Source: Selaginella moellendorffii (Eukaryota; Streptophyta; Lycopodiopsida; Selaginellales; Selaginellaceae). From it: 59,935 bases of DNA. The position numbers were made by a program, and so were the translations under genes. Below, one piece after another: positions 25,011 through 36,933 of the stretch. The stretch's first letter is position 1. The number at the start of each line of letters is the position of its first letter. A model generated the notes under the pieces. The model saw only the letters and a program-made list of their open reading frames with translations, made no database searches and was not told the DNA's origin. The stretch is taken from positions 2,352,010-2,411,944 of the forward strand of contig NW_003314273.1 of assembly GCF_000143415.4 (NCBI RefSeq). Direction: 5' to 3'.

Positions 25011-25666
25011 TACTCTTGGTTCTAGTATGCTCAAGAGTTGATTACATAGGAACTCTAAGGTTGTCAACGTAAAGTTAGAGGAGTGGTTCATTCTTGATGC
25101 AACTTTTCATATATCTTGCACTCAAAATAACTGTGACCTTGAGTTCCCTAGTCCACCCATGTGTTGGACCGCTTTGTAGCTTTGCTAAGATTTGTCAATG
25201 CTTATTCCCCATTGAGTGGTACACTCTAAGCCACTTGGGGTTGATGTTCATCAAGTAGTATTGGCAGCATGCTTGGCAAGCCCTGGTCGCTGGCCCTGAG
25301 CACTGTGTTGGCTGGCCCAAGAATCTCTGCTTAAACTCATTTCTTGGATTTTCAATGACAAAGCTTCTTATTGGTCACACTAATTGTGGCGAGTTTCTTT
25401 GGAGTAGCCTTCTGGTCACTGGAAACGATTCGGTATGCCGAGAGCCAGGCTTGGCTCCGTGGCACCACTTGGAGCAGGTGATCGATGTAGAGACAGATTT
25501 TCCTTATCACTTTTCTTGCAACATTGGCAGACGGAGAAGTCACAAAGCAAGCTTAAATGATGGAGAAAACCGGCATTTGATCTGAAAGCTCGTCGCTCTC
25601 AAAGACAGGCAAACGTCCTATTGTTGTTCTTTCCCTACAGTAAAAATTTTGAGCTCAAATGAGTAG
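25011..25666. other. Intergenic, no gene recognised
   Basis: Short open frames on both strands show no domain. This stretch contains the 3' flank of the Fic gene and the right edge of the transposon debris. Confidence 0.4.
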
Positions 25667-26608
25667 CTACTCATTGCTGTCCTGCCACGACTCAAGGGCC
25701 GCAAAGAACCTCTGCCAACCGAAGTAGACCCCCTCGATGATAAGAGCAGTCGGGTCCCTGGGATCGTCGTCGTCCTCGCGAGCACTCTCGAAGCACTTGA
25801 GGTAGACATCCCGGTTCACAAAGTCGTGGTGGCGGCCAGCGCCACCAGCAGCAGCAGCGAACAAGACGTTGGGGAACACAGCCACGCTGCGAAGCAAGTA
25901 GGCCAGCATCATCCTCCCGCATCGCCCATTCCCATCCACAAACGGATGGACGCACTCAAACTTGTAGAAGAATTCTGAGGCCAGCACCAGGAGCTGCTCC
26001 ACCGTCTTGCAGCTGATTGTCGTCCTCTCCTCCTTGAAGAGCCGCTGCAGATCCGCGTTGGTCTTGCTCACCAACTTGGACAGCTTCGGCCGGATTGCCC
26101 AGGCATCCGCGTAGAAGTGCTGCCTTCCGCTGCTCGTGATCGTCATTGCAACCTCGCTGCCAGACCGAAACAAGCCCGCGATGTCCGGCCTGCCCGACTC
26201 CATAAGCAGCTCGTGTGACTGCCTGAGATTGTAGTTGTTGACGCTGGGAGCCTCCTCCTGATCCTGGAGCCACCATGTCTTGTTGAATGCTCGGGACAGG
26301 CAGCGGACTTGTTCCAATCTCTCGTCCGGAGCCACCACTTTGTCGTCCAAGTCCACTTGGAGCTGCTCCAGGGCGTGGAGTGTTTCATCCCGGGTATCAA
26401 AGCCTTCCAGCTCCAGCTTGTTCACCTGGAACAGGAAGTCGGCCATGGCGTCGCGCTGCGCGTACACGTCCAGCGCCCATGCTTTGGCATCGCCGTCCAG
26501 CGCCAGGAACCTCTTCACGTACCCACAAATGGCGTCCACCATGCTGCTCGTCGCCGGGGCTCCGTCGCCATCGCACCTCCAAAAGGGCCTCTCCGCGTAT
26601 CGCCCCAT
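25667..26608 (-). CDS. Fic-domain protein
   Basis: This is an intronless, GC-rich 313-aa frame with ATG at 26,608-26,606. The Fic core motif HPFVDGNGRCGR lies at residues 221-232 and matches HPFx(D/E)GNGRxxR, with catalytic H221 and phosphate-binding G226-N227-G228-R229 intact. Upstream are FRSGSEVAM and a DLQRLF stretch, typical of the Fic fold. Residues 61-80 (KLELEGFDTRDE) resemble the N-terminal inhibitory region of class II Fic proteins. There E68-G69 of the (S/T)xxxE(G/N) motif are kept, but K64 replaces the Ser/Thr. Fic enzymes usually transfer AMP or related groups to protein hydroxyls; the target here is unknown. No signal peptide is seen, so it is probably cytosolic. The gene is divergent from the hydrolase at 26,911, with 302 bp between start codons. 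Confidence 0.85.
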   Translation of the reverse strand: MGRYAERPFWRCDGDGAPATSSMVDAICGYVKRFLALDGDAKAWALDVYAQRDAMADFLFQVNKLELEGFDTRDETLHALEQLQVDLDDKVVAPDERLEQVRCLSRAFNKTWWLQDQEEAPSVNNYNLRQSHELLMESGRPDIAGLFRSGSEVAMTITSSGRQHFYADAWAIRPKLSKLVSKTNADLQRLFKEERTTISCKTVEQLLVLASEFFYKFECVHPFVDGNGRCGRMMLAYLLRSVAVFPNVLFAAAAGGAGRHHDFVNRDVYLKCFESAREDDDDPRDPTALIIEGVYFGWQRFFAALESWQDSNE

Positions 26609-26910
26609 CTGTAAGCCCTAACCAACAAGGGCTCCATTTTATACCCTTTTCATTTTAAAGTTTACAAAAGGTGGCTATGTATAAAGCTTTCTCAAATTTG
26701 TGTAAACCTATATTCCGAGAATATTCCAAGGCCCCTCAAGATATACAATATGAGAGCCTAAACAATGTGTAACCATTTTCATGCATGGATATTTGTAGTA
26801 CTTGGTACCTGAGAACCGAACATGCTATCCAGCTGGCCTGTTGAAATCCCACAAACTCACTTTCACAGCACAGGAAACTGTTTGTCCATACCCCAAGTGT
26901 CACTTTAATC

Positions 26911-28515
26911 ATGCCGGTTGCAGCTCGAGCCCGCTTCTTCCCCTTGTTTTGCGGCGCAGAAGCACGAAATCAGCTTGAAATACAAAGATGTCACACCCTG
27001 TCCAAAGATCACATCGCCAAGGTGAGAATCTCAACACTCTTAGAATCCTCAAAGTCTCACCTCCCGCGAGAATTCCAGGCCAAAACAGCCATGGACAAGT
27101 TCCTCCAAAGCGTCGAGTCGAATCCCCACAGACGAGACGCAGCCGAGCCTTGCTACTCGCTGCACGAGCCAGGAGACCTCGTCTATGGAACCGCTCTCGT
27201 CTTTCACGGATTCGGGCAATCTCCACAGCAGTGCCAGTTGCTCGCGGACTACCTGTTTGACAATGGCTTCAATGTCTACCAGCCTTGCCTTGCTCGCCAC
27301 TATCTCGGAAATCCGACTCTAAACTGGCCGCAGGTGACACATCTTAAAGTTCGCTCTTTACTTTCATCTCCACCCAGGTCGATCTCAAGCCGGAACTGAA
27401 AGAGAAGATCCGGCAAAACTTCCTCAAGGATCCGGTCCTGGCCAAGGAGCTATATATCTCTGTAAGCCTTCTGCTATAACGTTTTCATCCTGCTGACAGT
27501 TTGCTGGCCTGTGTTCTTCGTGATTGTCCTCCCAGGCGGAAGACACCATGCAGCGAGTTCGCTCGCTTTCCCCCGAAATGTCTGATATGATCGCTGCCCT
27601 CGACCAAGGTGACTGTAGCCAGGATTTCCAGAGGTCTGTGAGCGCGGCTCTTCACCTCCAAAATGAACTAACCACTTGGCTGCCAGGTTTTTCGAGTCGA
27701 GCCACTTGGACTACTTCACGGAAGCCGAGCAGCGACTAGAAGAAGTGCGTGCTCTGCCAGGCCCGATCTTCGCGATAGGCATCTCGATGGGAGGAGCCAC
27801 TGCGTTGCATCTCGCCAACACTTATCCAGACACAATCTCGAAAGTCGTAGCGTACGCCCCGCTCCTCAAGGTAGGAGGATACTTAGGCTTCGAAACAAAA
27901 GAAGAAAGAACAAACTTACTAATGATCGATCGATTTTCTGGCCAGACAATGGATGATGCGAGGAGAGAATTTGCTCTGGCGATCGGCCCGCTGGACGTGA
28001 AAGAAACCGGATGGGAGCCGTCGCTCCAGTTCACAGTGGGATGCCTTGTGGCAATCGACCTGTGTGGGACTCGCGTCAGCCAATCCAACATAGATAACCT
28101 CGCAAAGAAAGTCGCTACCTTGCTACTCTTCACCGCAAACGAAGACTCGGCCGACCTTCCAACGCAGGAGAAATTCGCGCAAAGACTAAAATCCATCTCC
28201 TCCGGTAGGATGCTTTGATCTTCAACACTGCGGAAAAATTCTCCCGTTGCTACTGTCCCAGATGGAGTGCCACACCTGCATTACACATATCGCCGCGAGC
28301 TGGAAGTCCCGCACGCGATGATCCACCCAAACGAGGTAGGAAATCGAGAAATTCTCGAGAGATTTCTAACCTCTCGCTTGGCGCAGAGGCCGATCGCGAA
28401 CAAGCTGTGGAGAAGAATGTACCAGGAGACATTTCGATTCCTGACCACCGGGAAGGCGCGCCAGGACGAGCTCGATTCGCTGCGCCAAGACGAAACCCTA
28501 CCCCAAGTACCATAA
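26911..28515 (+). CDS. Alpha/beta-hydrolase (serine hydrolase)
   Basis: Inferred exons: 26,911-27,021; 27,079-27,333; 27,378-27,461; 27,536-27,633; 27,687-27,870; 27,946-28,204; 28,262-28,335; 28,387-28,515, giving 397 aa with phases matching throughout. The oxyanion segment VFHGFGQ and the nucleophile elbow GISMGG (GxSxG) are both present. NEDSADLP is a candidate site for the catalytic acid, and PHLHY or AMIHPNE could supply the histidine. The first (57 nt) and fifth (75 nt) introns are in frame and stop-free, so unspliced forms would only lengthen the protein to at most 441 aa. It is probably an esterase or lipase-like enzyme, but the substrate cannot be deduced. It converges on NF-YC, with 304 bp between stops. 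Confidence 0.78.
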
Positions 28516-28819
28516 ACCCTAAAACCCCAAATTCTCGGGAGCAAACTTTTATCTCCTCGTGAGAGCGAACAAACTAAACGCTAGAACTTTGGATCAAACC
28601 TGAGAGATCTATTCCTATCCTAGATGGAAGTTTTTCGTTGTGATCTTCTTCTCAAGCTCCTGTGACTCTCGAAAGAACTTACAACTCTCTGGAACTTGAC
28701 GCTCGCTCTACCTGCAAGGAAGAAAGAACGTCGATCAAAAACACGAGAAAAGAGAGAGGACCACCATCACCACTCGCCTGGAAGAACTTGGAACTTGGCA
28801 TGGATGGTGTGGAGTCGCT

Positions 28820-29575
28820 TCACTGCTCGCCATCCGAGGCCGTGGATTGCTGGCCTTGAGCCTGCGATTGCTGGGCTTGGGCCTGTTGATCCGGCTGCCA
28901 CTGCTGCTGCTGCTGCTGCTGCGGCGACGCCATGTACTGCATTGGCGGCCGCTGCTGCTGCGCGTAGAGCGCTGGATCCATTGGAATGGCCGGCCTTCCA
29001 ATCACCCCCGGAGGAGTCTGCCCAGGAATCATGTAGTACTGCATGTCCGGAGCTCCGATCGGCAGCGCTGATCGCGAGACACCCAGCGCCTCGTCCTTGA
29101 CATCCTCGCGCGGCACGATGTCCACCAGGAAATCGAAGATGTCCGTGCGAGTGACCGCCGCCGCGATGTCGTTCTTCTGGAGCGTCCGCCGCTTGTTCTC
29201 CTCGGTGTGCATCCACGCGCGCAGCGTCAGCTCCAGGATGAACATCTCGCACGCCTTGGCGAAGAGCACGGGCGCCTCGCCCGAGATCATCCTCACGTCC
29301 TCGTCCGCCTTCATGATCTTCTTGATGCGCGCCAGGGGCAGGCTGTGCGTCTTGAAATCCATCACCTCCTGGACCTCTTGCATCTGCCCCATCCAAAACT
29401 CTTGCATCTGCCGCTGCTGCTGCTGCTGCAAATGCTGGTAGCTCATCCCCGGCGCTGGGAATCCCCCCGCTGGCTGCCCCGCCGCGATCTGACCTAGCGC
29501 CATGCCCGGAGGAGCCCCAGCGGCCGCCATTCCCTGCCCGGCGTACTGCGATTCGTTCTGCGAGCTCTGATCCAT
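28820..29575 (-). CDS. NF-YC: NF-Y subunit C transcription factor
   Basis: A 251-aa single coding exon encodes the histone-fold subunit of the CCAAT-binding NF-Y complex. The core, about residues 78-155, contains [20 protein letters not shown], then [14 protein letters not shown], a [11 protein letters not shown] segment and [10 protein letters not shown]. All are diagnostic of NF-YC and needed to pair with NF-YB. Gln-rich regions flank it, including a CAG/CTG repeat at about 28,903-28,925 that codes for glutamines. The ATG at 29,575 is chosen because the upstream codons lack an ATG. A plausible 5'-leader intron ends at about 29,585 (acceptor ...ccgtggcag), with a donor near 29,672. It acts in the nucleus with NF-YA and NF-YB. 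Confidence 0.95.
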   Translation of the reverse strand: MDQSSQNESQYAGQGMAAAGAPPGMALGQIAAGQPAGGFPAPGMSYQHLQQQQQRQMQEFWMGQMQEVQEVMDFKTHSLPLARIKKIMKADEDVRMISGEAPVLFAKACEMFILELTLRAWMHTEENKRRTLQKNDIAAAVTRTDIFDFLVDIVPREDVKDEALGVSRSALPIGAPDMQYYMIPGQTPPGVIGRPAIPMDPALYAQQQRPPMQYMASPQQQQQQQWQPDQQAQAQQSQAQGQQSTASDGEQ

Positions 29576-29769
29576 GCTCACCCCTGCCACGGCCAGGAGG
29601 AAGGATCTCAGCTAGAGCGCCGCGCGGCGGCGAGGGATTTTCCGGGAGGAAAGATTGGAAATATCGGCCTACCTGGTGGATCGCGCTCGCGTCTCCCGGC
29701 CTGTGCGCCTTAGGGCTCGCGCTTCGTTGCAGGCCGTAAGATCCCACTAGTCCGTTGCCCTTCACTGAC

Positions 29770-30781
29770 GGCCGTCAATCGGGGGCTTGGCACGTGGTGC
29801 TCCATCACACCGTCTAATTTAAAACTTCTAGGGGGTAGGGTTTAATATTTGAAAAGTTGTAACTAAATTAAAGTGGTATAACAATTTTATTTTTTATAGT
29901 GTAATATTTTTAATATTTAATATTTTTAACCTTGATCCTTATTTTTATAAATTGGTTAAAAAATCCCAAATTTGTGTAGCTTATAAAATATTTATTTTTA
30001 CTAAATAGATTTCAATTGTTGCTTGCCTCACTCATAAATTAATTTTAAGTATATAATTTTTAAAAACTTTAGATATATGCGAATAGAAATATCTAGAATA
30101 CTCTACTGAAAGTTGTTGAAGAATTTTTTGATATAAAAATCTTAATTCACTATAAAGAGGAAAATAAAAATAAATTGTTAATATTTATTTTAAAATTAAT
30201 GTTTGAGTTCAAGTTCAAAGGAAATCAAGAATAATCTTCATTATAATGTTATTAATGTCAAATTTAGAAATAAATAATTTATCATAAATAAAATAAGAAT
30301 ATTATATTAAATAGGATTAAATTCTATTTTATATCCTAAAGGCAAAAACATTAATCTCACACTTCTATAATTTATTTTATGTATGTTATTGATGTTATTT
30401 TAGATTATACACTTTTAACTGTGAAAACAAAACTTACAAAAATCAGATTTCTTTTTTTATCCCACTCTATGGTTCTGTTTGATTTATACAAGTTACCCAC
30501 CGCTTTCTTCATTGAGCTGTCTTCGTTGGTATGAAAAAAAAACCTTCCCAACGTCAAAGGAAAGCACTGGCAAAAAACCATCCAGCCGATACACTCTGCC
30601 TGTTAGCAATTTGTCTGTCATGTGATCTATAATACAGCACCAGTCGTGTCTTGTCTTTCTGCCGCTGCACCACCAAAATTATTCCAAAACCGAAATACTC
30701 CCGAGAAAAATGTACACCTTGCACCAAAAAAACACTCCCTCCCACCTCAGCTTCTCGCTTGCCTGCCTCGTCGTGTTGATT
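29770..30781. other. AT-rich spacer, no gene recognised
   Basis: From 29,815 to about 30,480 the sequence is very AT-rich and shows no coding features. The first part should include the NF-YC promoter. The last 200 bp, with more balanced composition, should be the 3' UTR of the first Mei2-like gene. Confidence 0.5.
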
Positions 30782-33700
30782 TCAATCCTTCTCAACGTCC
30801 GAAGAACTCTGGCCACCGTTGTCATTCTCGTCGTCTTTGCTGGAGCAGCTGCTGCTGCTAGAGGTTTCAAAATGGCAGAGGCCATTTCGTTCTTTTCCCG
30901 GACGAGTTCTGACGTTAGACCCAACGGGGAATGGCTCCTGCCAAGATCCAAAAAAGAAAGTTAGAATGTACAAAAGTCTCCGCAGTATTGCTTACAGGAT
31001 CGCCCAGGTTGGGACCTTCCGAACGAAACAGAATTGGACGGCATCTCTTGTCTTCGTTCATGAGGCTTGAGTTTTGGAAATGTGCGACGAGGGCAACCTT
31101 GCCTTGTATTCGAGCGTAAGCCAGAGAAGCAACCTTCTCGCTGTTGAATTTCTCCCACTTCTTTCCATTGAAGGTCTGTAAGATCGAGAATGAGAATGCG
31201 CACGAAGAAAACAACGGTGTCAAACCTTGAAGAAAGGGACGATATGCACAGGTGCAATCATGTTGATGAAAGCATACCCCACGTTACACTTATTCTGAAA
31301 GGAGAACCAACAATCAGCAAGAATGTAAGGATTTCTCGTTATACGATTACCTTAAAATCAATAGGTAAGTAGATGAAATCATAGGTACCGCGATGATGTT
31401 CGTCAATTGTTGACAACAGCATCTTCGACGTGTACCTAGACACTCAGTAGCAGATCAGAAAAGTTCAACCTCGTAAAAATGAAAGAGAACTTACTTGTTT
31501 GGTATGTTTTTTATCATCAGTGTTGTCCGTAAGTCTTCCCCGCGAAGAATACGCTCCAAGTCAAGCTGATACTTTTTGTTCTCTGCCAGAGTCAAAGTGC
31601 TGTCGGTTCTTCGGCTTCTACAACGGTCGCTAAAAGTTTCCAAAGTCGCACCATTTGGAAAGGAACGGGGCCTAAGTTGTGGTGACATAACACCCAACCT
31701 GGGAGAATCCACCAATCCTTTCGATGTAGCAATAGCAGCCAGGTTCAAACCGCCGTGAGTGAGGCCAGCCCCCTTAGAACCATTCATTCTCAGGCCGCCG
31801 AGAGATCCTGGCCATCCTAACGCTGATCTCTCGGCCAAGTCAGAGTAGTACCTATTCTGGCCATCCATCAGACTCTGCTCGGTAAATGTTGCTGAATAAT
31901 CTGCAGCTCGGCTATGCCCGTCCGTATGGTACATGGCATTCGCGGAGTATAGCGAGCCCGAACTGTTCCATGACAAGTCCTCGTTTCTCGAAGCAGGAAC
32001 TCCAAAAGCTGGAGAGAAATAAAAATGGCATGATCAGTCCACGATGACTGTTTGATTGCTGAAAACTTACCTCTGGATGATTGCTCGAGAGACGGCACGT
32101 CACACAAGCTCGAGACTGCCCTCTGAAGGGTACCAGCATCTAGCTCGTCATAATTTCCAAAGCCGGGTGGAACCCGTGTTGGACTGTCGAGGTCAGGAAT
32201 CTGTAACGATGGAAATTGCTGACGGATTCGAAGGCCAACAGACCGCTCCGGTTGTATGAAAGAATCAGGATTTGCGGACATGCCGTTTCGTAGCGGAGAG
32301 GACACACGTGCAGGCAACGAACCAGCATTTACGTTTAGAGGCTTGATACCCAAGGAACCAAAAGTGCCTCGCTCGTTCAACTTATTCATAGGAGTACTCC
32401 ACTGCGGTGAATGCCCTGGAGTGCAATCAGTTAGATAAAATAAATAGAACGTCGTGCATAAAACAAACCTGCAGGCGAAGCACCCAATGATGCCTGAAGT
32501 TGCTGACACCGAAACTCTTCCTGCTCCAGCTCTTGAGTGAGCTGTTGCATTAGGCTGAAAAATAAATCTCAAAAATCGATTCCAATGCTTGCAGTAGCCG
32601 ACCGCATTACCTTCTTCGAGCACCACCGGGACGACTGGGTTCCAGCTTTATACGCTTTCCTGCGATGTCGCTTCTGTTCAAGGCTCTCAAGGCAGCTTCA
32701 GCTGCCCTGACATCGTAAAACTCTATAAACTTGTGGTGCTTCTTGTGTGGGGTCTCACGTATCTGACGTAGTATCATCCACATGTGAGAAGGCTGTCTAG
32801 TACAAGAGCTTGTACTCACCTCTTTGATCTCACCATAAACACCAAAAATATGCCGAAGGTCGTCGTTGGTCACTGAGGCGTCGAGATTAAATACCACTAA
32901 AGTGCCCTGGTTAACATCCTTATCTGAGGGGTTATCCTGCAAGAGACCGTGTTAGTTCCATGCCGTATATTGCTACACAATACCTTCGGAATGGAAAAGT
33001 GAATATCTAACTTTCGACGCCTGAGCGGTTTGTTCTGGAGGGCGCGCATTGCAGTACGGGCTGCTCGGATGTCGTAGTAGGAAATCATCACGAATCCCCG
33101 ATGCTTACAGGCGGTATACAAAGTGCGAATGGCACCATATTGCTGGTGAAAAGGGAGAGGACACAAAATGAGCAAAGAAAAGGTAAAACAAGATTTCGTT
33201 ACCTCAAAAAGTGCTCGCAGCTCCGCATCTTCAACGTTACTGTTTATGTTCCTCACAAAAAGCGTTCGCGAAGGATGCTCGCCGTAGGGGTGTTCCCCGG
33301 CCAACACTGCGGCTGTGTTGCCACCAATCTGATAGTTGTTCAAGTAAGGATCACCCTCCAGCTCCAGTCCACCCCCGCTGTTGAAAATGTCGTAGTCATC
33401 CTCGTTACTGTTCCGCTCGTAAGCATAGCCCACCTCGGCTAAAAGATCCTCCTCGGCATCAGGAAGAAGTCTGCCTAAAGCGTGTGACTCGAGCTCTTGC
33501 ATCGATCCGAAAAGCTCGTCAGTTTCAGTCTCGGCATCCGGATCAGAGACTACCGTCGGTTCCGACAGTTTGACTGCATGCATAGCAAAAAAAAAAAGAG
33601 AGAGAAGATCAGAGTAAGAAAAAAAGATGATTTTAGTAGTAGTAACTTACGTCTTTGCTGGAGCATATTTGGTAGAGAGTGGGCGAGCCCATTTATCGGA

Positions 33701-33924
33701 GAAACCGCGGGGAATGGGTTTCTTCCTCTCCCATTTTCTAACCAACCATTGGCGTTGTTGGCGACACCGTCGTGATTTCTAGCTAGATTGTGAAGCCCAT
33801 TTGCCCAGTCCGGCTCGGCAAGCGACCACCCGTGCTGGGAGAAGGCCTCGAATTTTCGAGCGCCAGCGGGGAAGAGCTGGCCGACGCTGCGAGTTTCCAT
33901 CTCCATCGCAGAAAGCTCCTGCAT
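30782..33924 (-). CDS. Mei2-like RNA-binding protein, copy 1
   Basis: Twelve exons, all in phase: 33,924-33,651; 33,573-33,203; 33,142-32,984; 32,936-32,820; 32,762-32,611; 32,554-32,469; 32,415-32,071; 32,008-31,495; 31,435-31,351; 31,294-31,226; 31,175-30,996; 30,937-30,782 (835 aa). RRM1 starts at SRTLFVRNINSNV and RRM2 at GTLVVFNLDASV. The Mei2-type RRM3, near the C-terminus, starts at RTTLMIKNIPNKYTSKMLL and continues through [22 protein letters not shown]. The conserved post-RRM3 tail EPFPVGSNVRTRPGKE is present, followed by an acidic/Ser-rich end. Plant Mei2-like proteins act in meiosis and vegetative growth; the RNA target here is unknown. It is one of a nearby paralogous pair. Confidence 0.93.
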
Positions 33925-34462
33925 TCACAGATTTTTCTCACAGCGTCAGGCACCAAGAATCCACGCCATGGCGGGCAAACCTGGCGAGGGAGCGAAATTA
34001 CGCCGCGAGAGGGACTACGCTCGCCCTAGCACGAGAGCGCGCGATCAATTGAGCGCGAGAGAAGAGCTCCGGGGAGACGACAAGGAGGAGAGTGTGAATG
34101 AGGGAGCGCGATCATGACGAGGAGCCTAAAGCAGGGGAAGAGAGGGAATCGAGTAGATCCAAGCGAAATATCCAGCGGGAGCTTGATCTTGGGGCGGGAA
34201 TCCATGATTTGGAGCTCCTGGAGCTCACAGCAGCGGGATCACCAAGCCAGAGGAATCCCATGCGTAGCTTACATGATGCAGATCGCCACAATCCAGAGCT
34301 CGAAGCGGCGCCTATTCGATGCGTCCTCCACTGCCGCGATCGATCGTTGCTCCATAGCTCTCTCTTCTCTCTCTCTCTTCTCTCCCTCGCGCTCTCTCTT
34401 TCCCTCTTCGTACAAAAACCACGCAAAAACAAAGAAAGAAAAGGGAAAGAACGCACCAACAC

Positions 34463-34512
34463 GCATACACACCCTCTCTCTAGCCCGCGGGCAGCCACGG
34501 GCAGCGCGGGCA
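34463..34512. repeat. 5'-flank block shared with the second Mei2-like gene
   Basis: A GC-rich block (acaccctctctctagcccgc followed by gggcagccacgggcag) lies about 560 bp upstream of the copy 1 start. It recurs at about 40,768-40,830, about 330 bp upstream of copy 2. It is the longest non-coding match I can see between the two flanks and shows that the duplication reached beyond the coding sequence. It may be promoter or leader sequence; no known factor site is claimed. Confidence 0.6.
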
Positions 34513-35724
34513 CGCCTGCCCGTTTCGCCCTTGCCGGCCGGCGCAAGATAAGTTTTCACGAGCAGCTTCCCGGCAGCATTTCCGTTGACCTGACGCGGCA
34601 CGATCGCCGCCGTTGTGGCCTGAGATGGACGGGCAGGATCTGGCGGGCCAGGAGCTCGTTTGTCGTTACTCGCGTTGGTCCCAATGGCCATGTGGCCCAA
34701 TGGGGCCCTTGCGTGTTGTCCTATTGGCTCAATCTTATCGCTACGGATTCTAATTGCTTTTTCTTTGATTGATCGAGAGGAGATGGTAGGGTTAGCTAAC
34801 ACCACCTTTGCTTTGTTTCTATCTCCCGCCCCGGAACAAAAGATATTAGGGCATGGAGAGGACGTGGCCTGTGGCTCTTTCACGCTGAGTGTGATTGTCT
34901 GCGTAGATCGCTCGCACAGGAAAAACATTGCAAGTGGTCCCTGGAGAAATAAATGACCCAATGGTTTTTTGTACATATAGTCAAGGAATTCACTTGGAGA
35001 TCCAGGCACCAACTTTGGCAAAATGTGACCCCGCCAACCATAGATTGCGGAATGAGATCTTCTAATTCAATGAAAATTGGCTGTCCATGTGTGCCACGCT
35101 TGCAAGAAACACTTAAATTGGCAGTGCAAAAACTATATTAAATCAAAGAATGTTTAAGTTAAACCCATTTTTCGAAAATAAAGCTGGCAGGGTGAAAATT
35201 ACGTACCACTGGCGCCACTTTTTCGAAGCATTCAAATTTCGAAGCTTCCTTCTTCCCAGGGCAAAGAAAAAGCGAGGGAATCCAATCCATACACACGTCA
35301 CGGGTTCGAATTCTCCTAATTTATTTGAATTTTTTTTTTCCCGGCCAATAGTTTTTTTGTGGATTGGTAGGCTTAATGATGTGCACTGCCGCGGCTGCTG
35401 GCGCAACCTTTTTCTCCTCCAATCAATCATTTGGTCACACAAAAGTTGGGGCATATGCTCTGTACTATGACCAAAAGATTCCACCCAATTCCTTGGTTTC
35501 GAGATGAGAACCTTTGAGCGAAAGTTATAAAACGTTACAACGGAGTATAATTCCATAAGAGAAAAATTTTAGTGTAGCAGCCAAGCAGCAGACATCGAGA
35601 AGGCATTCCTTTCGCGGCCCAAAAAATTGATATCTGCCTGGAAAAACCGAAAAGTAGCGATGGACGAAGCGGAAATGGAAGCTCGTAGCGATGGACGAAG
35701 ATGGAGATGAAAGCTTCCATCTTC
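34513..35724. other. Intergenic, no gene recognised
   Basis: This lies upstream of Mei2-like copy 1 and downstream of the membrane-protein gene. Apart from pyrimidine-rich CT tracts (34,355-34,410, just to the left), nothing specific is seen. Several short frames on both strands lack domains. Confidence 0.4.
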
Positions 35725-36933
35725 TCAAAGGAGGTTCCGCAAGAGCCTCGCGAAGACCCTCCACGATGGCCACAGCCAGTCGATGGCGTCCTCGTACTTG
35801 GTATACAACCACAGCGCCAAGCGAGCCAACGCTTCCCTGAGATCGCGAAGAGCTTGAGTTTTCACGTACTGGATCGCCCAAACTCTGGAGCTCGACGCAA
35901 ACTTCTTGGCGTTGGAGATGCCTGTTCTCAACTCCTGTTGGAGCCTTCCCGTTCTCACGTCGGACAAGAGTTGGAGTCCTCGCTGATTTAGTGCCTGGAC
36001 CCTCGCTGCTCCATACTTTTGGTACAAGCTTCCAGCGTAAATCCCTGCCTGGATATAAAAGCTCATGGCCAGAGGGCCCAGCGTCCATACTCGCCACAGA
36101 TCATCCGAGACTGCTTTTCCAAACCGGACAGTCACAGCCGCGTAGAAAATGCCACTGAAAAGAAAGACGAAAAACTTTAGCATATAGAACATAGAATTTT
36201 TCTACTTACAATACGATCACCGGCCATTTTATCGCGGGATGGATGCTCGACCAAAGTGTCGACGGTTGGGGAGGTTTTAGCGTCTGCAGCTTTTGCTTCA
36301 ACACCTGTTTCGCGTCGGCGCTCTTTCTTCTAACTTCCGTGATTGCCAGGAGCTCCCTCGCGACCTGGAGAGATCCGCGATCTTTTAAGTTTTGCCTCCA
36401 GTGCTGCAGCGAGCCTTGTAACTGCTGCCACAATCTTTCTCTTTGTTGCCAGTCCAGCGTAGGCGTCGAGGAGGATGATGTCGGTGAGTCGTTGCCGTCG
36501 GACTCGTTCTCGGCAACGTCTTGGAATGATACAGCACGAAAAGTTCGTTTCCTGTTCGTTGCTTTTGGAAACAGCATAAGATATCCGTGTGGATCAAGTG
36601 GTGAGGATCTAGAAAAAAAAAGAAAGCAAGATAGGAGAGACTTGACATACTTGCAAAGAAAGAAAGAAAGAAATACTGAAAACTTCGCTACCTCAACACA
36701 ATCTTTGAAAAACTGTGCGTCCAGGACGATTGTAGATTCGTGTTCTCGACGTAGCTACACGTACAGAGGGATTTTTCTTTCACCGAGCGTACAAAGCTTG
36801 GGTGAGAAACACAAGCTACGTGAAGACCCTGCAATGAAAGGAAAGTTATTAAAAACGTAAGCCGCGATTTGTTTAACACGAACACCAAGAGCACTGCTCT
36901 CTAGAAACTTACTCCAACGTTAAGTGCTGTCAT
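35725..36933 (-). CDS. Unrecognised membrane protein
   Basis: Four exons join cleanly: 36,933-36,913 (only 21 nt, MTALNVG); 36,828-36,692; 36,608-36,210; 36,154-35,725, giving 328 aa. The N-terminal 50 residues are Ser-rich and basic and could be an organelle transit peptide. A polar Gln/Arg-rich region (DWQQRERLWQQL... onward) could form a coiled coil. A hydrophobic segment KWPVIVFGIFYAAVTV and a second one, LGPLAMSFYIQAGIYAGSLY, look membrane-spanning. The last 80 residues are basic and helical with many Trp. I do not recognise the family, although consistent splice phases and even codon use argue for a real gene. It lies between the two Mei2-like copies on the same strand and is not part of their repeated sequence. 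A plastid-membrane location is only a guess. Confidence 0.68.

Noticed and set aside
28767-29765. 332-codon minus-strand frame overlapping NF-YC
   Set aside because: Low-complexity Ala/Gly sequence in another frame of NF-YC, generated by its Gln-rich repeats.
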